In this document: positions 16,154 to 25,604 of the stretch, in pieces
Numbering within the stretch: the stretch's first letter is position 1
Layout: the number at the start of each line of letters is the position of its first letter
From: Hyphomicrobiaceae bacterium
GTDB taxonomy: Bacteria > Pseudomonadota > Alphaproteobacteria > Rhizobiales > Hyphomicrobiaceae
Reading direction: 5' to 3'
Length of the DNA stretch: 64,000 nucleotides
Assembly: GCA_008933705.1 (NCBI GenBank)
Contig: WBUN01000019.1
Location: 1 to 64,000, forward strand
Made by a program: the position numbers and the translations under genes
Notes under the pieces: generated by a model
The model's input: only the letters and a program-made list of their open reading frames with translations
What the model was told of the DNA's origin: nothing
The model's database searches: none

Positions 16154-16912
16154 ATGAACGAGCACAACCAATCCATGGCGTGGCGGAGCGCGACCGAGCA
16201 GGTGCCGCGCCACGTCGCCATCATCATGGACGGCAACGGCCGCTGGGCGGAGCGGCGTGGCCTGCCGCGGTCTGTCGGGCATCGCATGGGCGTGGAGGCG
16301 GTGCGGCGCACGGTGCGCGCGGCCATCGAGCTCGGCATTCAGCATCTGACCATCTACAGCTTCTCGTCCGAGAACTGGTCGCGGCCCGCAAGCGAGATCG
16401 ACGATCTGATGGGGCTGATGAAGCGTTTCATCCGCCGTGACCTTGCCGAGCTGCACCAGAACGGCGTGCGCATCAGCGTGATCGGCGAGCGCGAGGGCGT
16501 CGATGCCGAGCTGCTCGGCATGATCGACGAGGCGGTGTCGCTGACCTGCGAGAACCTGGCGCTGAACCTGATGATTGCCTTCAACTACGGCTCGCGGGCG
16601 GAAATCGCCAAGGCGGCGCGGGTGCTCGCCGAGCGTGTGGAGAAGGGCACGCTCAAGCCCGAGGAGATCACGCCGGAGCTGCTGGCGAGTGTTCTCGATA
16701 CGCACGGCGTGCCCGATCCGGATCTCCTGATCCGCACCAGCGGCGAGTTGCGGCTGTCGAACTTCCTTCTCTGGCAGGCGGCCTACACCGAGTTCGTATT
16801 CCTCGACGCATATTGGCCCGATTTCGGGCGCGAGCTTCTGGAGCAGGCGATCGGTGAATTCCATAAGCGCAATCGCAGGTTCGGCGGCGTTGCGACCCGG
16901 TCCACCGGCTGA
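16154..16912 (+). CDS. uppS: Undecaprenyl diphosphate synthase (cis-prenyltransferase)
   Basis: 252 residues. It condenses isopentenyl diphosphate units onto farnesyl diphosphate to make the C55 lipid carrier for peptidoglycan and other glycans. The substrate motif [20 protein letters not shown] contains the catalytic D26. [10 protein letters not shown] and [20 protein letters not shown] are the other family blocks. ATG 16154 was preferred over in-frame ATG 16103. The gene sits directly before cdsA, so lipid-carrier and phospholipid supply are coupled. Confidence 0.97.
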   Translation: MNEHNQSMAWRSATEQVPRHVAIIMDGNGRWAERRGLPRSVGHRMGVEAVRRTVRAAIELGIQHLTIYSFSSENWSRPASEIDDLMGLMKRFIRRDLAELHQNGVRISVIGEREGVDAELLGMIDEAVSLTCENLALNLMIAFNYGSRAEIAKAARVLAERVEKGTLKPEEITPELLASVLDTHGVPDPDLLIRTSGELRLSNFLLWQAAYTEFVFLDAYWPDFGRELLEQAIGEFHKRNRRFGGVATRSTG

Positions 16913-16941
16913 CGGCGATCGCAAGGCAGGGAGCCCGGCCG

Positions 16942-17814
16942 ATGAACGAGCATGACATGGCGGACGAGGGTGCCGGCGAGCGCCATGATCCCGCCTCGCG
17001 GCTGGGCGGCGATTTTCGCACGCGCCTCCTCTCCGGCCTCGCCATGGGCGCGATTGCCGCGCTGTTCGTCTTCACCGGCGCGATCCCGTTCACCGTGCTG
17101 GTGGTGGCTATTGCTGTCCTCTTGAGCTGGGAATGGGGCCGCCTGGTGCACGGCCGGGACGTCGATGTCGTGATGGTGATCCACATCGGCGCTGCCTGCG
17201 CCGCAGCCGTCCTCGCCGCATTCGGTTACGCAGGGCTGGGCCTTCTGGTCCTGCCCATCGGTGCGATTCTCGTCATGCTGCTGAGCCTGGGAAGCAACAG
17301 CGTATATTCAGCCTTTGGCGTGTTCTACACCGGCCTTCCGGCGGTGGCGATGATCTGGCTGCGGTCCGACGCGGTGATGGGGCTGCTTGCCGTCGTCTTC
17401 CTGATCGTCGTTTCCATCACGGCCGATACCGGGGCATTCGTCGCCGGGCGCCTGCTCGGAGGGCCGAGGCTTTGGCCGCAGGTCTCGCCCAACAAGACCT
17501 GGGCCGGCCTCGTCGGGGCACTCGTCGCCTGTGCGGTCGTCGGCGCGCTGTTCTGGTTCGCCGTGCCCGAGTCCTCCGCCGTGCGGCTCGCGGGCACGGC
17601 AGCGTTCCTGTCGTTCGTGGCGCAGCTCGGCGACCTTGCCGAGTCCGCCCTCAAGCGGCGGTTCGGGGCCAAGGACGCGAGCGCGCTCATTCCCGGCCAC
17701 GGCGGGGTCATGGATCGCGTCGATGGGCTCATAGCGGTGGCTGCGGCAGCCGGCCTGATAGGTCTTGCCCTCGATGTGCATTATCCTGCGCGTGCCCTGC
17801 TGCTCGGGCCGTGA
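16942..17814 (+). CDS. cdsA: Phosphatidate cytidylyltransferase (CDP-diacylglycerol synthase)
   Basis: 290 residues with about eight membrane helices, preceded by a hydrophilic 30-residue N-terminus. The CdsA signature is complete near the C-terminus (ALKRRFGAKDASALIPGHGG followed by VMDRVDGL), with the conserved aspartates that bind metal and CTP. It makes CDP-diacylglycerol from phosphatidate in the inner membrane for phospholipid synthesis. Its TGA stop overlaps the ATG of dxr by one base (TGATG), so the two are translationally coupled. Confidence 0.97.
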   Translation: MNEHDMADEGAGERHDPASRLGGDFRTRLLSGLAMGAIAALFVFTGAIPFTVLVVAIAVLLSWEWGRLVHGRDVDVVMVIHIGAACAAAVLAAFGYAGLGLLVLPIGAILVMLLSLGSNSVYSAFGVFYTGLPAVAMIWLRSDAVMGLLAVVFLIVVSITADTGAFVAGRLLGGPRLWPQVSPNKTWAGLVGALVACAVVGALFWFAVPESSAVRLAGTAAFLSFVAQLGDLAESALKRRFGAKDASALIPGHGGVMDRVDGLIAVAAAAGLIGLALDVHYPARALLLGP

Positions 17815-19085
17815 TGGGTGAAAGGACCGCTGTGCTGCCGCTCGGTGCCAGGCTGACGGATGATGGGCCCGCGACCGCGTCGCGCGCGCAACCCGTTGTT
17901 GCGCGCCGGCGCATCAGTGTGCTGGGCGCGACGGGCTCGGTCGGACAAAGCACGCTCGATCTGGTCGGCAGGGACCCGGCCATGTTCGAGTTGGTGGCGC
18001 TGACCGGCAACAGCAACGTCGATGCCCTGGCCGATCTCGCCGTCCGCCACGCCGCTGAGATTGCGGTGATCGCCGACGAGAGGCACTACGGCGCGCTCAA
18101 GGCACGCCTCGCTGGCACCGGCATCGAGGCGGCGGCAGGTCCGGCGGCGCTGGCCGAGGCCGCCATGCGGCCGGCCGACTGCGTCATGGCCGGCATCATC
18201 GGGGCGGCAGGCCTGCGACCGACGCTGGCGGCGGTGTCCCAGGGCCGGCGCGTGGCGCTTGCCAACAAGGAATGCCTCGTCCTCGCGGGGCGCATCTTCA
18301 TGGACGCGGTGCGCGATGCCGGCACCGAGCTGATGCCGGTCGACTCCGAGCATTCCGCCGTGTTCCAGGCGCTCGCCGGCGCCGATCCGGCAGCCGTGGA
18401 GCGCATCGTGCTCACGGCGTCCGGTGGGCCATTCCGCACCTGGAGCCGCGAGCAACTCGCCCGCGCCACGCCGCAGGAAGCGCTCTGTCACCCGAACTGG
18501 TCGATGGGGCGTAAGATAACGGTTGATTCGGCGACGCTGATGAACAAGGGCCTGGAGCTGATCGAGGCGTATCACCTGTTCCCAGTCGAGCCCGGCCAGC
18601 TCGAGGTCGTGGTGCATCCTCAGTCGATCATCCACGCGCTCGTTGCCTACCGCGATGGTTCCATGTTGGCACAACTGTCCAGTCCTGACATGCGCACCCC
18701 GATCGCGCTGAGCCTGGCCTGGCCGGCCCGCATGGCGGCACCGACCAAGCGCATCGATCTCGTCGAGCTTGCCTGCCTCACCTTCGAGCGGCCGGACGAG
18801 GAGCGCTTTCAGGCCCTCGGCCTCGCGCGCCAGGCCATGCGGCAGGGCGGCATGGCCCCGGCCGTTCTCAGCGCCGCCAACGAGGTAGCTGTGGACGCCT
18901 TCCTTGCGGGACGTCTCGGGTTCCTTCAAATTGCCCAACTTGTAGCTGAGACGCTGGAGATGGCCGACGCGCGCGGGATGCTGGCCGAAGTCGACGACCT
19001 GGGCGCCGTGCTGGACACGGACGCCGAAGCACGCCGGTTGGCGCTGAATTTGCTGGAGAAATGGTCGGTGCCAGGCGCCCGGTGA
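17814..19085 (+). CDS. dxr: 1-deoxy-D-xylulose 5-phosphate reductoisomerase
   Basis: 423 residues. It converts DXP to MEP with NADPH, the committed step of the non-mevalonate isoprenoid pathway. The NADPH loop is LGATGSVGQSTLDLVG. The metal and active-site stretch is MPVDSEHSAVFQALAG, and LTASGGPFRTWSREQLARAT with NWSMGRKITVDSATLMNKGL is the flexible-loop and catalytic part. About 30 residues precede the Rossmann start, slightly longer than usual. Start ATG 17814 overlaps the cdsA stop. With uppS in the same operon this gives two isoprenoid steps together. Confidence 0.98.
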   Translation: MGERTAVLPLGARLTDDGPATASRAQPVVARRRISVLGATGSVGQSTLDLVGRDPAMFELVALTGNSNVDALADLAVRHAAEIAVIADERHYGALKARLAGTGIEAAAGPAALAEAAMRPADCVMAGIIGAAGLRPTLAAVSQGRRVALANKECLVLAGRIFMDAVRDAGTELMPVDSEHSAVFQALAGADPAAVERIVLTASGGPFRTWSREQLARATPQEALCHPNWSMGRKITVDSATLMNKGLELIEAYHLFPVEPGQLEVVVHPQSIIHALVAYRDGSMLAQLSSPDMRTPIALSLAWPARMAAPTKRIDLVELACLTFERPDEERFQALGLARQAMRQGGMAPAVLSAANEVAVDAFLAGRLGFLQIAQLVAETLEMADARGMLAEVDDLGAVLDTDAEARRLALNLLEKWSVPGAR

Positions 19086-19136
19086 CGGCGGTAGGCACGA
19101 TTCGTCGTTAACGACGGGGATAGGAGACAGCCTCAG

Positions 19137-20297
19137 ATGGGCATTTTCGACCAGGGACTGGCAGGGATTTGGGGCTTCTTGGCGGTCCTGCTGCCTTTCT
19201 TGTTCGTTCTGACCGTCGTTGTTTTCATCCACGAGCTTGGCCACTTCCTGGTGGCGCGCTGGTGCGGGGTGACGGTCAAGGCTTTCTCGATCGGCTTCGG
19301 CAAGGAGATCTTCGGGTTCTTCGACCGGCACGGAACGCGCTGGCGCTTCGCCTGGATTCCGCTCGGCGGCTACGTCAAGTTCATGGACGACGAGAACGGG
19401 GCGAGCGTGCCCTCGCGCGAGGCCTATGCGCGCATGACGCCGGCCGAGCGGGAAGGCGCCTTCCAGGGCAAATCGCTGGCCGCACGCTCGGCCATCGTGG
19501 CGGCGGGGCCCGTCGCCAATTTCCTGCTCGCCATCGTCATCTTCGCCCTCACGTTCACGTTTGTGGGCGTGCATGTGACCGCGCCCAGGGTCGACGAGCT
19601 GCTCCCTGACGGCGTGGCGGCGACCTCGGGCTTCAAGGTCGGCGACGTCATCGTCAGCATCGACGGCCAGCCCGTGCAGACGTTCGCCGACATGCAGCGC
19701 ATCGTCAGCGGCAGCGCCGATCGCGAGCTGACCTTCGAGATCGACCGCGGCGGTACGCCCGTGACGCTCAAGGCGACGCCCGCCCGGCGCGAGATCTCGG
19801 ACCGCTTCGGCAACAAGCTGCGCGTGGGCGTGATCGGCATCCGCCGCAACGCCACGCAGCAGGAGTGGGAATACAAGCGCTATGGGCCCGTTGAGTCCCT
19901 CGGCCTCGGCGTTCGCGAGACGTTCTACATCGTCACGCGCACGCTGTCCTACCTGCGCGACGTGATCCTGGGGCGCGAGTCGGCGGACCAGCTTGGCGGG
20001 CCCATCCGAATCGCCGAGGTATCCGGCCAGGTCGCGAGCGTGGGCTTCGTGCCGCTGCTCAACCTGACGGCCGTGCTGTCGGTGAGCATCGGGCTGATCA
20101 ACCTCTTTCCCATTCCGCTTCTGGATGGCGGTCACCTTTTGTTCTACGGGGTGGAGGCGATCCGCCGCAAGCCGCTCAGCGAGCGCACGCAGGAGATCGG
20201 TTTTCGCATCGGATTGGCGGTGGTTTTGATGCTCATGATGTTCGCCACCTGGAACGATCTGGGCATAGTCCGCCGTTGGTTGACGGGCATCGGATAG
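19137..20297 (+). CDS. rseP: RseP-type site-2 intramembrane zinc metalloprotease
   Basis: 386 residues. The zinc site HELGHF (H32, E33, H36) lies in the first membrane helix, and the second metal-binding motif is LFPIPLLDGGHLLFY in a late helix. One PDZ domain can be placed around residues 125-205 (TAPRVDELLPDGVAATSGFK onward). It cleaves membrane-embedded substrates such as anti-sigma factors after a first cut, as part of envelope stress signalling. Position between dxr and bamA is the classical one. The 50-base leader carries GGGGATAGGAGA upstream of the ATG. Confidence 0.96.
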   Translation: MGIFDQGLAGIWGFLAVLLPFLFVLTVVVFIHELGHFLVARWCGVTVKAFSIGFGKEIFGFFDRHGTRWRFAWIPLGGYVKFMDDENGASVPSREAYARMTPAEREGAFQGKSLAARSAIVAAGPVANFLLAIVIFALTFTFVGVHVTAPRVDELLPDGVAATSGFKVGDVIVSIDGQPVQTFADMQRIVSGSADRELTFEIDRGGTPVTLKATPARREISDRFGNKLRVGVIGIRRNATQQEWEYKRYGPVESLGLGVRETFYIVTRTLSYLRDVILGRESADQLGGPIRIAEVSGQVASVGFVPLLNLTAVLSVSIGLINLFPIPLLDGGHLLFYGVEAIRRKPLSERTQEIGFRIGLAVVLMLMMFATWNDLGIVRRWLTGIG

Positions 20298-20532
20298 AAT
20301 CACCGCCGGTGACGTATTCTTGCCACTTCCAACCGGGTTACTGAACCGTTAAACATTTCGCCGGATCGCATCGAACGCTCCGGCAATTCGCAGCCCGGAA
20401 GAGGGGTTTGCGTTGTCGGTGCCTCTGCCGCCCGGGCAGGGGTGGGAAGAGCGGAATGCGAGGTGCCTGTCCGACGCCGGCGGATTGGTGCGTATAAGGG
20501 GGAATCGGCGAACCGAAAGGCAGACGGGAAGA

Positions 20533-22893
20533 ATGCCTAATAATCGGATTGGTAAGTCAGGGGGCTGGCGGTACATTCTGGCTCTTGCAGTGGTGGCGCT
20601 ATCTGCGCTCGCTGCAGTCGAGCCTGTTGTGCTGGCGTCGTCTGCGCAGGCCCAGAGCGGGGCCATTCGCGAGATCCGCGTGGCGGGGAACCGCCGCGTC
20701 GAGCCGGAGACAGTGCGCTCCTACCTGCGCTTCAGCGTGGGCGACCAGTACGATCCCGCCAAGGTCGACCAATCCATCAAATCGCTGTTCGCGACCGGCC
20801 TGTTCTCCGATGTGCGCATCGACCGCGACGGCGCCGGCGTGCTGGTCACGGTGGTCGAGAACCCGGTCATCAATCAGGTGGCCTTCGAGGGCAACAGCGA
20901 GGTCGACAAGGCGACGCTCGCGAACGAGGTTCAGCTCAAGCCGCGCTCCGTCTTCACCCGCGCCCGCGTGCAGGCCGACGTGCAGCGCATTCTCGACGTT
21001 TACCGCCGCCAGGGCCGGTTCGCGGCGTCAGTCGAGCCCAAGATCATCGAGCTCGACAGCAATCGCGTGAACCTGGTGTTCGAGATCACCGAAGGCAGCG
21101 CGACCAAGGTCAAGTCCATCAACTTCGTCGGCAACAAGGCGTTCTCGGACTCCCAGCTGCGCGACATCATCACCACCACGCAGTCGGGTCTGTTCGACTT
21201 CATCAAGGGCACGAACATCTATGACCCGGACCGCCTGGCGCTCGATCGCGAGCTGCTGCGCCAGTACTACCTGAAGAACGGCTATGCCGACATGCGCGTC
21301 GTGTCGGCCGGCGCCGAGCTCGACCGCGACGGCTCGGGCTTCTTCATCACCTTCGTGGTCGACGAGGGAGAGCTGTTCAACTTCGGCAACGTCGACATCG
21401 AGAGCACCCTGAGCGGGGTCGATCCCAAGGCTCTGCGCGGCCACCTGCTGACCAGCTCGGGCGCGACCTTCGACCAGTCCCTCATGGACAAGACGGTCGA
21501 GAAGCTGACGCTTGCCGTGTCCGAGCAGGGCTTCGCGTTCGTCCGCGTGCGTCCGCGCGCCGCCCGCGATCCCGCCGTCAGGGCCATCAACGTCACCTAC
21601 GTGATCGACGAGGGCCCCCGCGTCTACATCGAGCGCATCAACATCAGCGGCAACCTGCGCACGCAGGACTACGTGATCCGCCGCGAGTTCCGCCTGGCGG
21701 AGGGCGATGCCTTCAACCCGCTGATGGTCGACAAGGCCAAGAAGCGGCTGCAGACGCTGGGCTTCTTCAAGACCGTGGAAATCAAGCGCCGTCCGGGGTC
21801 GGCGCCCGATCGCATCGTCCTCGATGTCGAGCTGGTGGAGCAGTCGACCGGTGAGCTGTCGTTCGGTGCCGGCTACTCGACCAGTGAAGGCGTGATCGGC
21901 GACATCAGCATCACGGAGCGCAACCTGCTCGGCAAAGGCCAGTTCCTGCGCCTGCGCCTTGCCGGCTCGGCCGAGCGCCTGCAGGTCGACCTGAGCTTCA
22001 CCGAGCCCCGCTTCCTCGACCGCAACCTGGCGGCCGGCTTCGACCTCTTCCACAAGACGCTCGTCAGCTCGTCATCGCAGTCCTACGAATCCCGCACCAC
22101 GGGCGGTGCCGTGCGCATCGCCTTCCCGCTGGCGGAGAGCCTGTGGCTGACGAACGCGTACACGCTGACCAACAACGAGATCAGCGACGTTCAGAGCACC
22201 GCGTCGCTGGCCATCAAGCAGGCCGAGGGCGAATACTGGACGTCGGCGTGGGGCACCAGCCTGGCCTACGATACGCGGAACCACCCGAAGAACCCGACGC
22301 GCGGCTACTATCTGCAGCTCGGTACGGACGTGGCCGGCCTCGGCGGCGACGTGCAATACGTGCGCGTGACCGGCGAGGGGCGGTTCTACTATCCGATCAC
22401 CGACAAGATCACCTTTGTCGGCCGTGCCATCGCCGGCCACATCGAGGGCTGGGGCGGCGAGGACGTGCGCCTGCTCGACCTCTTCTACAAGGGCGGGGAG
22501 ACCATCCGCGGCTTCAACAGGTCCGGCTTCGGTCCGCGCGACTTGAACACGGGAGACGCTCTCGGCGGCTCCACGTTCTGGGCCACCACCGCCGAGGTGC
22601 GCTTCCCGCTGCCCTTCATTCCTGAGGATCTCGGCATGGGCGGTGCGGTCTTCGCCGACGCCGGCTCGCTGTTCGGGGCGGGTGAGGGCGCCAAAGTGAA
22701 TCCGGGCTGCACGGCAGGTGACACGACCCACGTCTGCTTGGCGGACGACAGCTCCATCCGTGCGTCCGCGGGCGCCAGCATCCTCTGGGCCTCGCCGCTC
22801 GGGCCGCTGCGCCTTGACGTCGCCAAGGCTTTCATGAAGGAAAGCTACGACAAAGAGCAGCTCATCCGCTTCGGCGCCTCCACCAAGTTCTAG
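20533..22893 (+). CDS. bamA: Outer membrane protein assembly factor BamA
   Basis: 786 residues. Signal peptide at 1-38 (RYILALAVVALSALAAVEPV, cleavage near AQAQS). Five POTRA domains follow, the first starting IREIRVAGNRRVEPETVRSY, then the 16-stranded Omp85 barrel from about residue 400 to the end. The conserved barrel parts GFNRSGFGPRD and GPLRLDVAKAF and the terminal phenylalanine signal (FGASTKF) are present. It inserts beta-barrel proteins into the outer membrane. ATG 20533 was chosen for its direct signal peptide; upstream in-frame starts add only basic residues. The operon context, between rseP and lpxD, is standard. Confidence 0.97.
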   Translation: MPNNRIGKSGGWRYILALAVVALSALAAVEPVVLASSAQAQSGAIREIRVAGNRRVEPETVRSYLRFSVGDQYDPAKVDQSIKSLFATGLFSDVRIDRDGAGVLVTVVENPVINQVAFEGNSEVDKATLANEVQLKPRSVFTRARVQADVQRILDVYRRQGRFAASVEPKIIELDSNRVNLVFEITEGSATKVKSINFVGNKAFSDSQLRDIITTTQSGLFDFIKGTNIYDPDRLALDRELLRQYYLKNGYADMRVVSAGAELDRDGSGFFITFVVDEGELFNFGNVDIESTLSGVDPKALRGHLLTSSGATFDQSLMDKTVEKLTLAVSEQGFAFVRVRPRAARDPAVRAINVTYVIDEGPRVYIERINISGNLRTQDYVIRREFRLAEGDAFNPLMVDKAKKRLQTLGFFKTVEIKRRPGSAPDRIVLDVELVEQSTGELSFGAGYSTSEGVIGDISITERNLLGKGQFLRLRLAGSAERLQVDLSFTEPRFLDRNLAAGFDLFHKTLVSSSSQSYESRTTGGAVRIAFPLAESLWLTNAYTLTNNEISDVQSTASLAIKQAEGEYWTSAWGTSLAYDTRNHPKNPTRGYYLQLGTDVAGLGGDVQYVRVTGEGRFYYPITDKITFVGRAIAGHIEGWGGEDVRLLDLFYKGGETIRGFNRSGFGPRDLNTGDALGGSTFWATTAEVRFPLPFIPEDLGMGGAVFADAGSLFGAGEGAKVNPGCTAGDTTHVCLADDSSIRASAGASILWASPLGPLRLDVAKAFMKESYDKEQLIRFGASTKF

Positions 22894-22951
22894 GCGCGGG
22901 GCAGCTCTCATCCCCCGGAGGGCGTGAGGACAGGCGGCGTGCGCAATGTCA

Positions 22952-23100
22952 GAGCAGGATCGCTTCAGATTGAATTGCGCCGCTCCACGAGCAACGATGC
23001 GGCTGAAGCGTCGATCCTGCTCTACTTCCTTGGTGTAGAGTGAGATTGGCGTTCTTGAATGGAAGCCAACTGCTTCCATCAAGAACGATCTCGCTCTAGG
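22952..23100 (+). repeat. Structured dispersed repeat, family 1, copy A
   Basis: A 149-bp element in the bamA-lpxD gap (22894-23170), nearly identical to 37610-37759. The first half folds as GAGCAGGATCG / CGATCCTGCTC with an inner CGCTTCAG / CTGAAGCG stem. The second half folds as AGAGTGAGAT / ATCTCGCTCT with inner GTTCTTG / CAAGAAC and GGAAGC / GCTTCC stems. It interrupts an otherwise tight operon. It may be a mobile miniature element or a structured RNA; see the findings. Confidence 0.88.
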
Positions 23101-23170
23101 CTCGGGCCGTTGGCGGCGGAAGGCCGCGGCGGCCCCTGTGCTTTCAATGAGCGCTTTCAAAGGTAGCTGA

Positions 23171-24211
23171 ATGGAGCATCCCGGCTTCTTCGAGAGGGCG
23201 GCGCCGGTCCGCCTCGCAGTGCTGGCCGAGAGGGTCGGGGCCGAGCTCGGGCGCGGCGCCGATGCCGATGCCCGCATCTGCGATGTGAAGGCCCTCGCCG
23301 ATGCCGGCCCCGGCGAGGTGTCGTTCCTCGACAATCGCAAGTACCTGGGCCAGCTCGGCGAGACGCGCGCCGGCGCCTGCCTGGTCGCACCGACCTTTGC
23401 CGCGCGGGTGCCGGAGCCTACCGCCGTGCTGCTGGCCGGCGCCCCTTACCGCGCCTTTGCGCTGGCGCTGCAGCTCTTCTACCCCGAGGCGCTGCAGCCC
23501 AAGGCGGCGATGGCGCGCACGGACGAGCCCGCGATCCATCCGAGCGCGCAGCTCGAGGAGGACGTGAGCATCGAGCCCGGCGCCGTCATCGGACGCGAGG
23601 CGCAGATCGGGCGCGGCACCACCGTGGCCGCCGGCGCCGTCATCGGCTATCGCGTGACGGTCGGCCGCGGCTGCTACATCGGGCCCTGTGCCTCCGTCAC
23701 GCATGCCCTCGTCGGCGACCGGGTCATCCTGCACGCGGGCGTGAGGATCGGGCAGGACGGCTTCGGTTTCGCCATGAGCGCGCGGGGGCATCTGAAGGTG
23801 CCGCAGATCGGGCGCGTCATCATCCAGGACGACGTGGAGATCGGCGCCAACACCTGCGTCGACCGGGGAGCCCTTAAGGATACCGTGATCGGCGAGGGCA
23901 CAAAAATTGATAATCTCGTGCAAATCGGGCACAACGTCGTCGTCGGCCGGCATTGCGTGATCGTGGGCCAGACGGGCATCTCCGGGTCCACGGAGCTCGG
24001 CGATTTCGTCGTCATGGGCGGGCAGTCCGGTGCGGTCGGGCACATCAAGATCGGCGCCGGCGCGCAGATCGCCGGTGGCGGGCACCCGAAGGACGACGTT
24101 CCCCCTGGTGCGAAGATGGCCGGCACGCCGGCGGTTCCGCTCACGGAGTATGGCCGTCAGCTTGCTGTGTTGAAGCGGCTGGCGCGGAGAGGCCAGTCGG
24201 GCGGCGACTAG
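23171..24211 (+). CDS. lpxD: UDP-3-O-(3-hydroxyacyl)glucosamine N-acyltransferase
   Basis: 346 residues. It adds the N-linked hydroxyacyl chain in lipid A synthesis. The N-terminal uridine-binding domain (1-105) contains VSFLDNRKYLGQL. The left-handed beta-helix with hexapeptide repeats begins near IHPSAQLEEDVSIEPGAVIG, and the catalytic histidine lies in the NLVQIGHNVVVGRHC stretch. The C-terminal part (PLTEYGRQLAVLKRLARRG) is the ACP-contact helix. It follows the family 1 repeat and starts the lpxD-fabZ-lpxA-lpxI-lpxB series. Confidence 0.97.
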   Translation: MEHPGFFERAAPVRLAVLAERVGAELGRGADADARICDVKALADAGPGEVSFLDNRKYLGQLGETRAGACLVAPTFAARVPEPTAVLLAGAPYRAFALALQLFYPEALQPKAAMARTDEPAIHPSAQLEEDVSIEPGAVIGREAQIGRGTTVAAGAVIGYRVTVGRGCYIGPCASVTHALVGDRVILHAGVRIGQDGFGFAMSARGHLKVPQIGRVIIQDDVEIGANTCVDRGALKDTVIGEGTKIDNLVQIGHNVVVGRHCVIVGQTGISGSTELGDFVVMGGQSGAVGHIKIGAGAQIAGGGHPKDDVPPGAKMAGTPAVPLTEYGRQLAVLKRLARRGQSGGD

Positions 24212-24253
24212 GCTTGGCCGGCTTCGCCGGATGCGAGGAGACGAGTACGGAGC

Positions 24254-24748
24254 GTGCAGGACATGAACGAGTCAGGTGGAGCGAAGAAGGATCTGGCCAC
24301 GGCCGATATCATGCGCGTGCTGCAGCTTCTGCCGCACCGCTATCCGTTCCTGCTGGTCGATCGCATCTTCGACATGGTCCGCGACGAGAGCGCCGTCGGC
24401 GTCAAGAACGTCACCATCAACGAGCCGTTCTTCCAGGGCCATTTTCCCAACTTTCCGGTCATGCCGGGCGTGCTCATCATCGAGGGCCTGGCGCAGACCG
24501 CGGGCGCGCTGTGCGTCAACAACCTGGGTGAGACCTACAAGCCGCAGCTCGTGTATTTCATGGGGATAGACGGCGCCAAGTTCCGCAAGCCGGTGCTGCC
24601 GGGCGATCAGCTGCACTATCATGTCAAGAAGATCCGCAGCCGCGGGCGAGCCTGGCGGTTCTACGGCGAGGCCAAGGTCAATGGCCAGCTGGTCGCCGAG
24701 GCCGAGATCAGCGCCATGATCCTGGATCCTGATGATGTCAAGAAATGA
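24254..24748 (+). CDS. fabZ: 3-hydroxyacyl-ACP dehydratase
   Basis: 164 residues from GTG 24254, or 161 from ATG 24263, which cannot be separated on sequence. Single hotdog domain with the catalytic histidine in [20 protein letters not shown] and the acidic residue of the central helix in the same block. It removes water from 3-hydroxyacyl-ACP in fatty acid elongation and competes with LpxA for the same substrate, which explains its place in the lipid A operon. Its end overlaps the start of lpxA by 17 bases, indicating coupling. Confidence 0.97.
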   Translation: MQDMNESGGAKKDLATADIMRVLQLLPHRYPFLLVDRIFDMVRDESAVGVKNVTINEPFFQGHFPNFPVMPGVLIIEGLAQTAGALCVNNLGETYKPQLVYFMGIDGAKFRKPVLPGDQLHYHVKKIRSRGRAWRFYGEAKVNGQLVAEAEISAMILDPDDVKK

Positions 24749-25535
24749 CGTCCACCCCACGGCCATCGTCGAGGATGGGGCGAAGCTCGGCGAGGAGGTG
24801 CGCATCGGTCCGTTCTGCCATGTCGGCGCCGGGGTCTCCCTTGGGGAAAGCGTCGAGCTTGCGAGCCATGTCGTGGTGGCGGGCCGCACCACCATCGGCG
24901 CGCGCACGCGCATCTTTCCCTTCGCCTCGATCGGACATCAGCCGCAGGATCTCAAGTACAAGGGCGAGCCCTCCACGCTGGTCGTCGGCAGCGATTGTCT
25001 GATCCGTGAGGGTGTGACCATGAACCCCGGCACCGAGGGCGGCGGCATGGTCACGGTCATCGGCGACAAGTGCGCTTTTCTCGCCAACTCGCACGTCGGC
25101 CACGATTGCCACGTCGGCAGCAACGTCATCTTCTCCAACAACGTCATGCTGGCCGGCCACTGCACCGTGGGCGATTACGCCATTCTCGGTGGCGGCGCGG
25201 CCGTCATCCAGTTCGCGCGCGTGGGGGCGCATTCCTTCCTTGGCGGCATGTCGGGCCTCGAGAACGACCTGATCCCCTACGGCATGGCGCTCGGCAACCG
25301 CGCGCATCTTTCCGGGCTCAACATCATCGGCTTGCAGCGGCGCGGCTTCTCGCGCGAGGACATCCACAGCCTGCGCCGGGTCTATCGTGCGCTATTCGCC
25401 GACGAGGGCACGCTGATGGAGCGGGTGGAGGACGTCGAGAAGGATTTTGGCACCCACCCGATCGTGAAAGAGATCGTGGCCTTCATCCGCGCCGGCGGCA
25501 AGCGCTCGCTGTGCACTCCCCATGCGGAGGCGTGA
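24732..25535 (+). CDS. lpxA: UDP-N-acetylglucosamine acyltransferase
   Basis: 267 residues from ATG 24732; an adjacent ATG at 24735 is equally possible. It performs the first step of lipid A synthesis, O-acylating UDP-GlcNAc from hydroxyacyl-ACP. Hexapeptide repeats run from [20 protein letters not shown] onward. The catalytic histidine is in [20 protein letters not shown], and [20 protein letters not shown] starts the C-terminal helical part. Start overlaps fabZ. Length and motifs are those of the standard trimeric enzyme. Confidence 0.97.
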   Translation: MMSRNDVHPTAIVEDGAKLGEEVRIGPFCHVGAGVSLGESVELASHVVVAGRTTIGARTRIFPFASIGHQPQDLKYKGEPSTLVVGSDCLIREGVTMNPGTEGGGMVTVIGDKCAFLANSHVGHDCHVGSNVIFSNNVMLAGHCTVGDYAILGGGAAVIQFARVGAHSFLGGMSGLENDLIPYGMALGNRAHLSGLNIIGLQRRGFSREDIHSLRRVYRALFADEGTLMERVEDVEKDFGTHPIVKEIVAFIRAGGKRSLCTPHAEA

Positions 25536-25604
25536 GGTCCGTCCCGTCGTGAGCGGCTTTCCTGTCAGCGGCGCACCTCTGCGCCCGCCTCGCGCACGAC
25601 ACGC

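Noticed and set aside
17781..20303. 840-codon minus-strand frame
   Set aside because: Antisense of dxr and rseP with no recognisable protein features.
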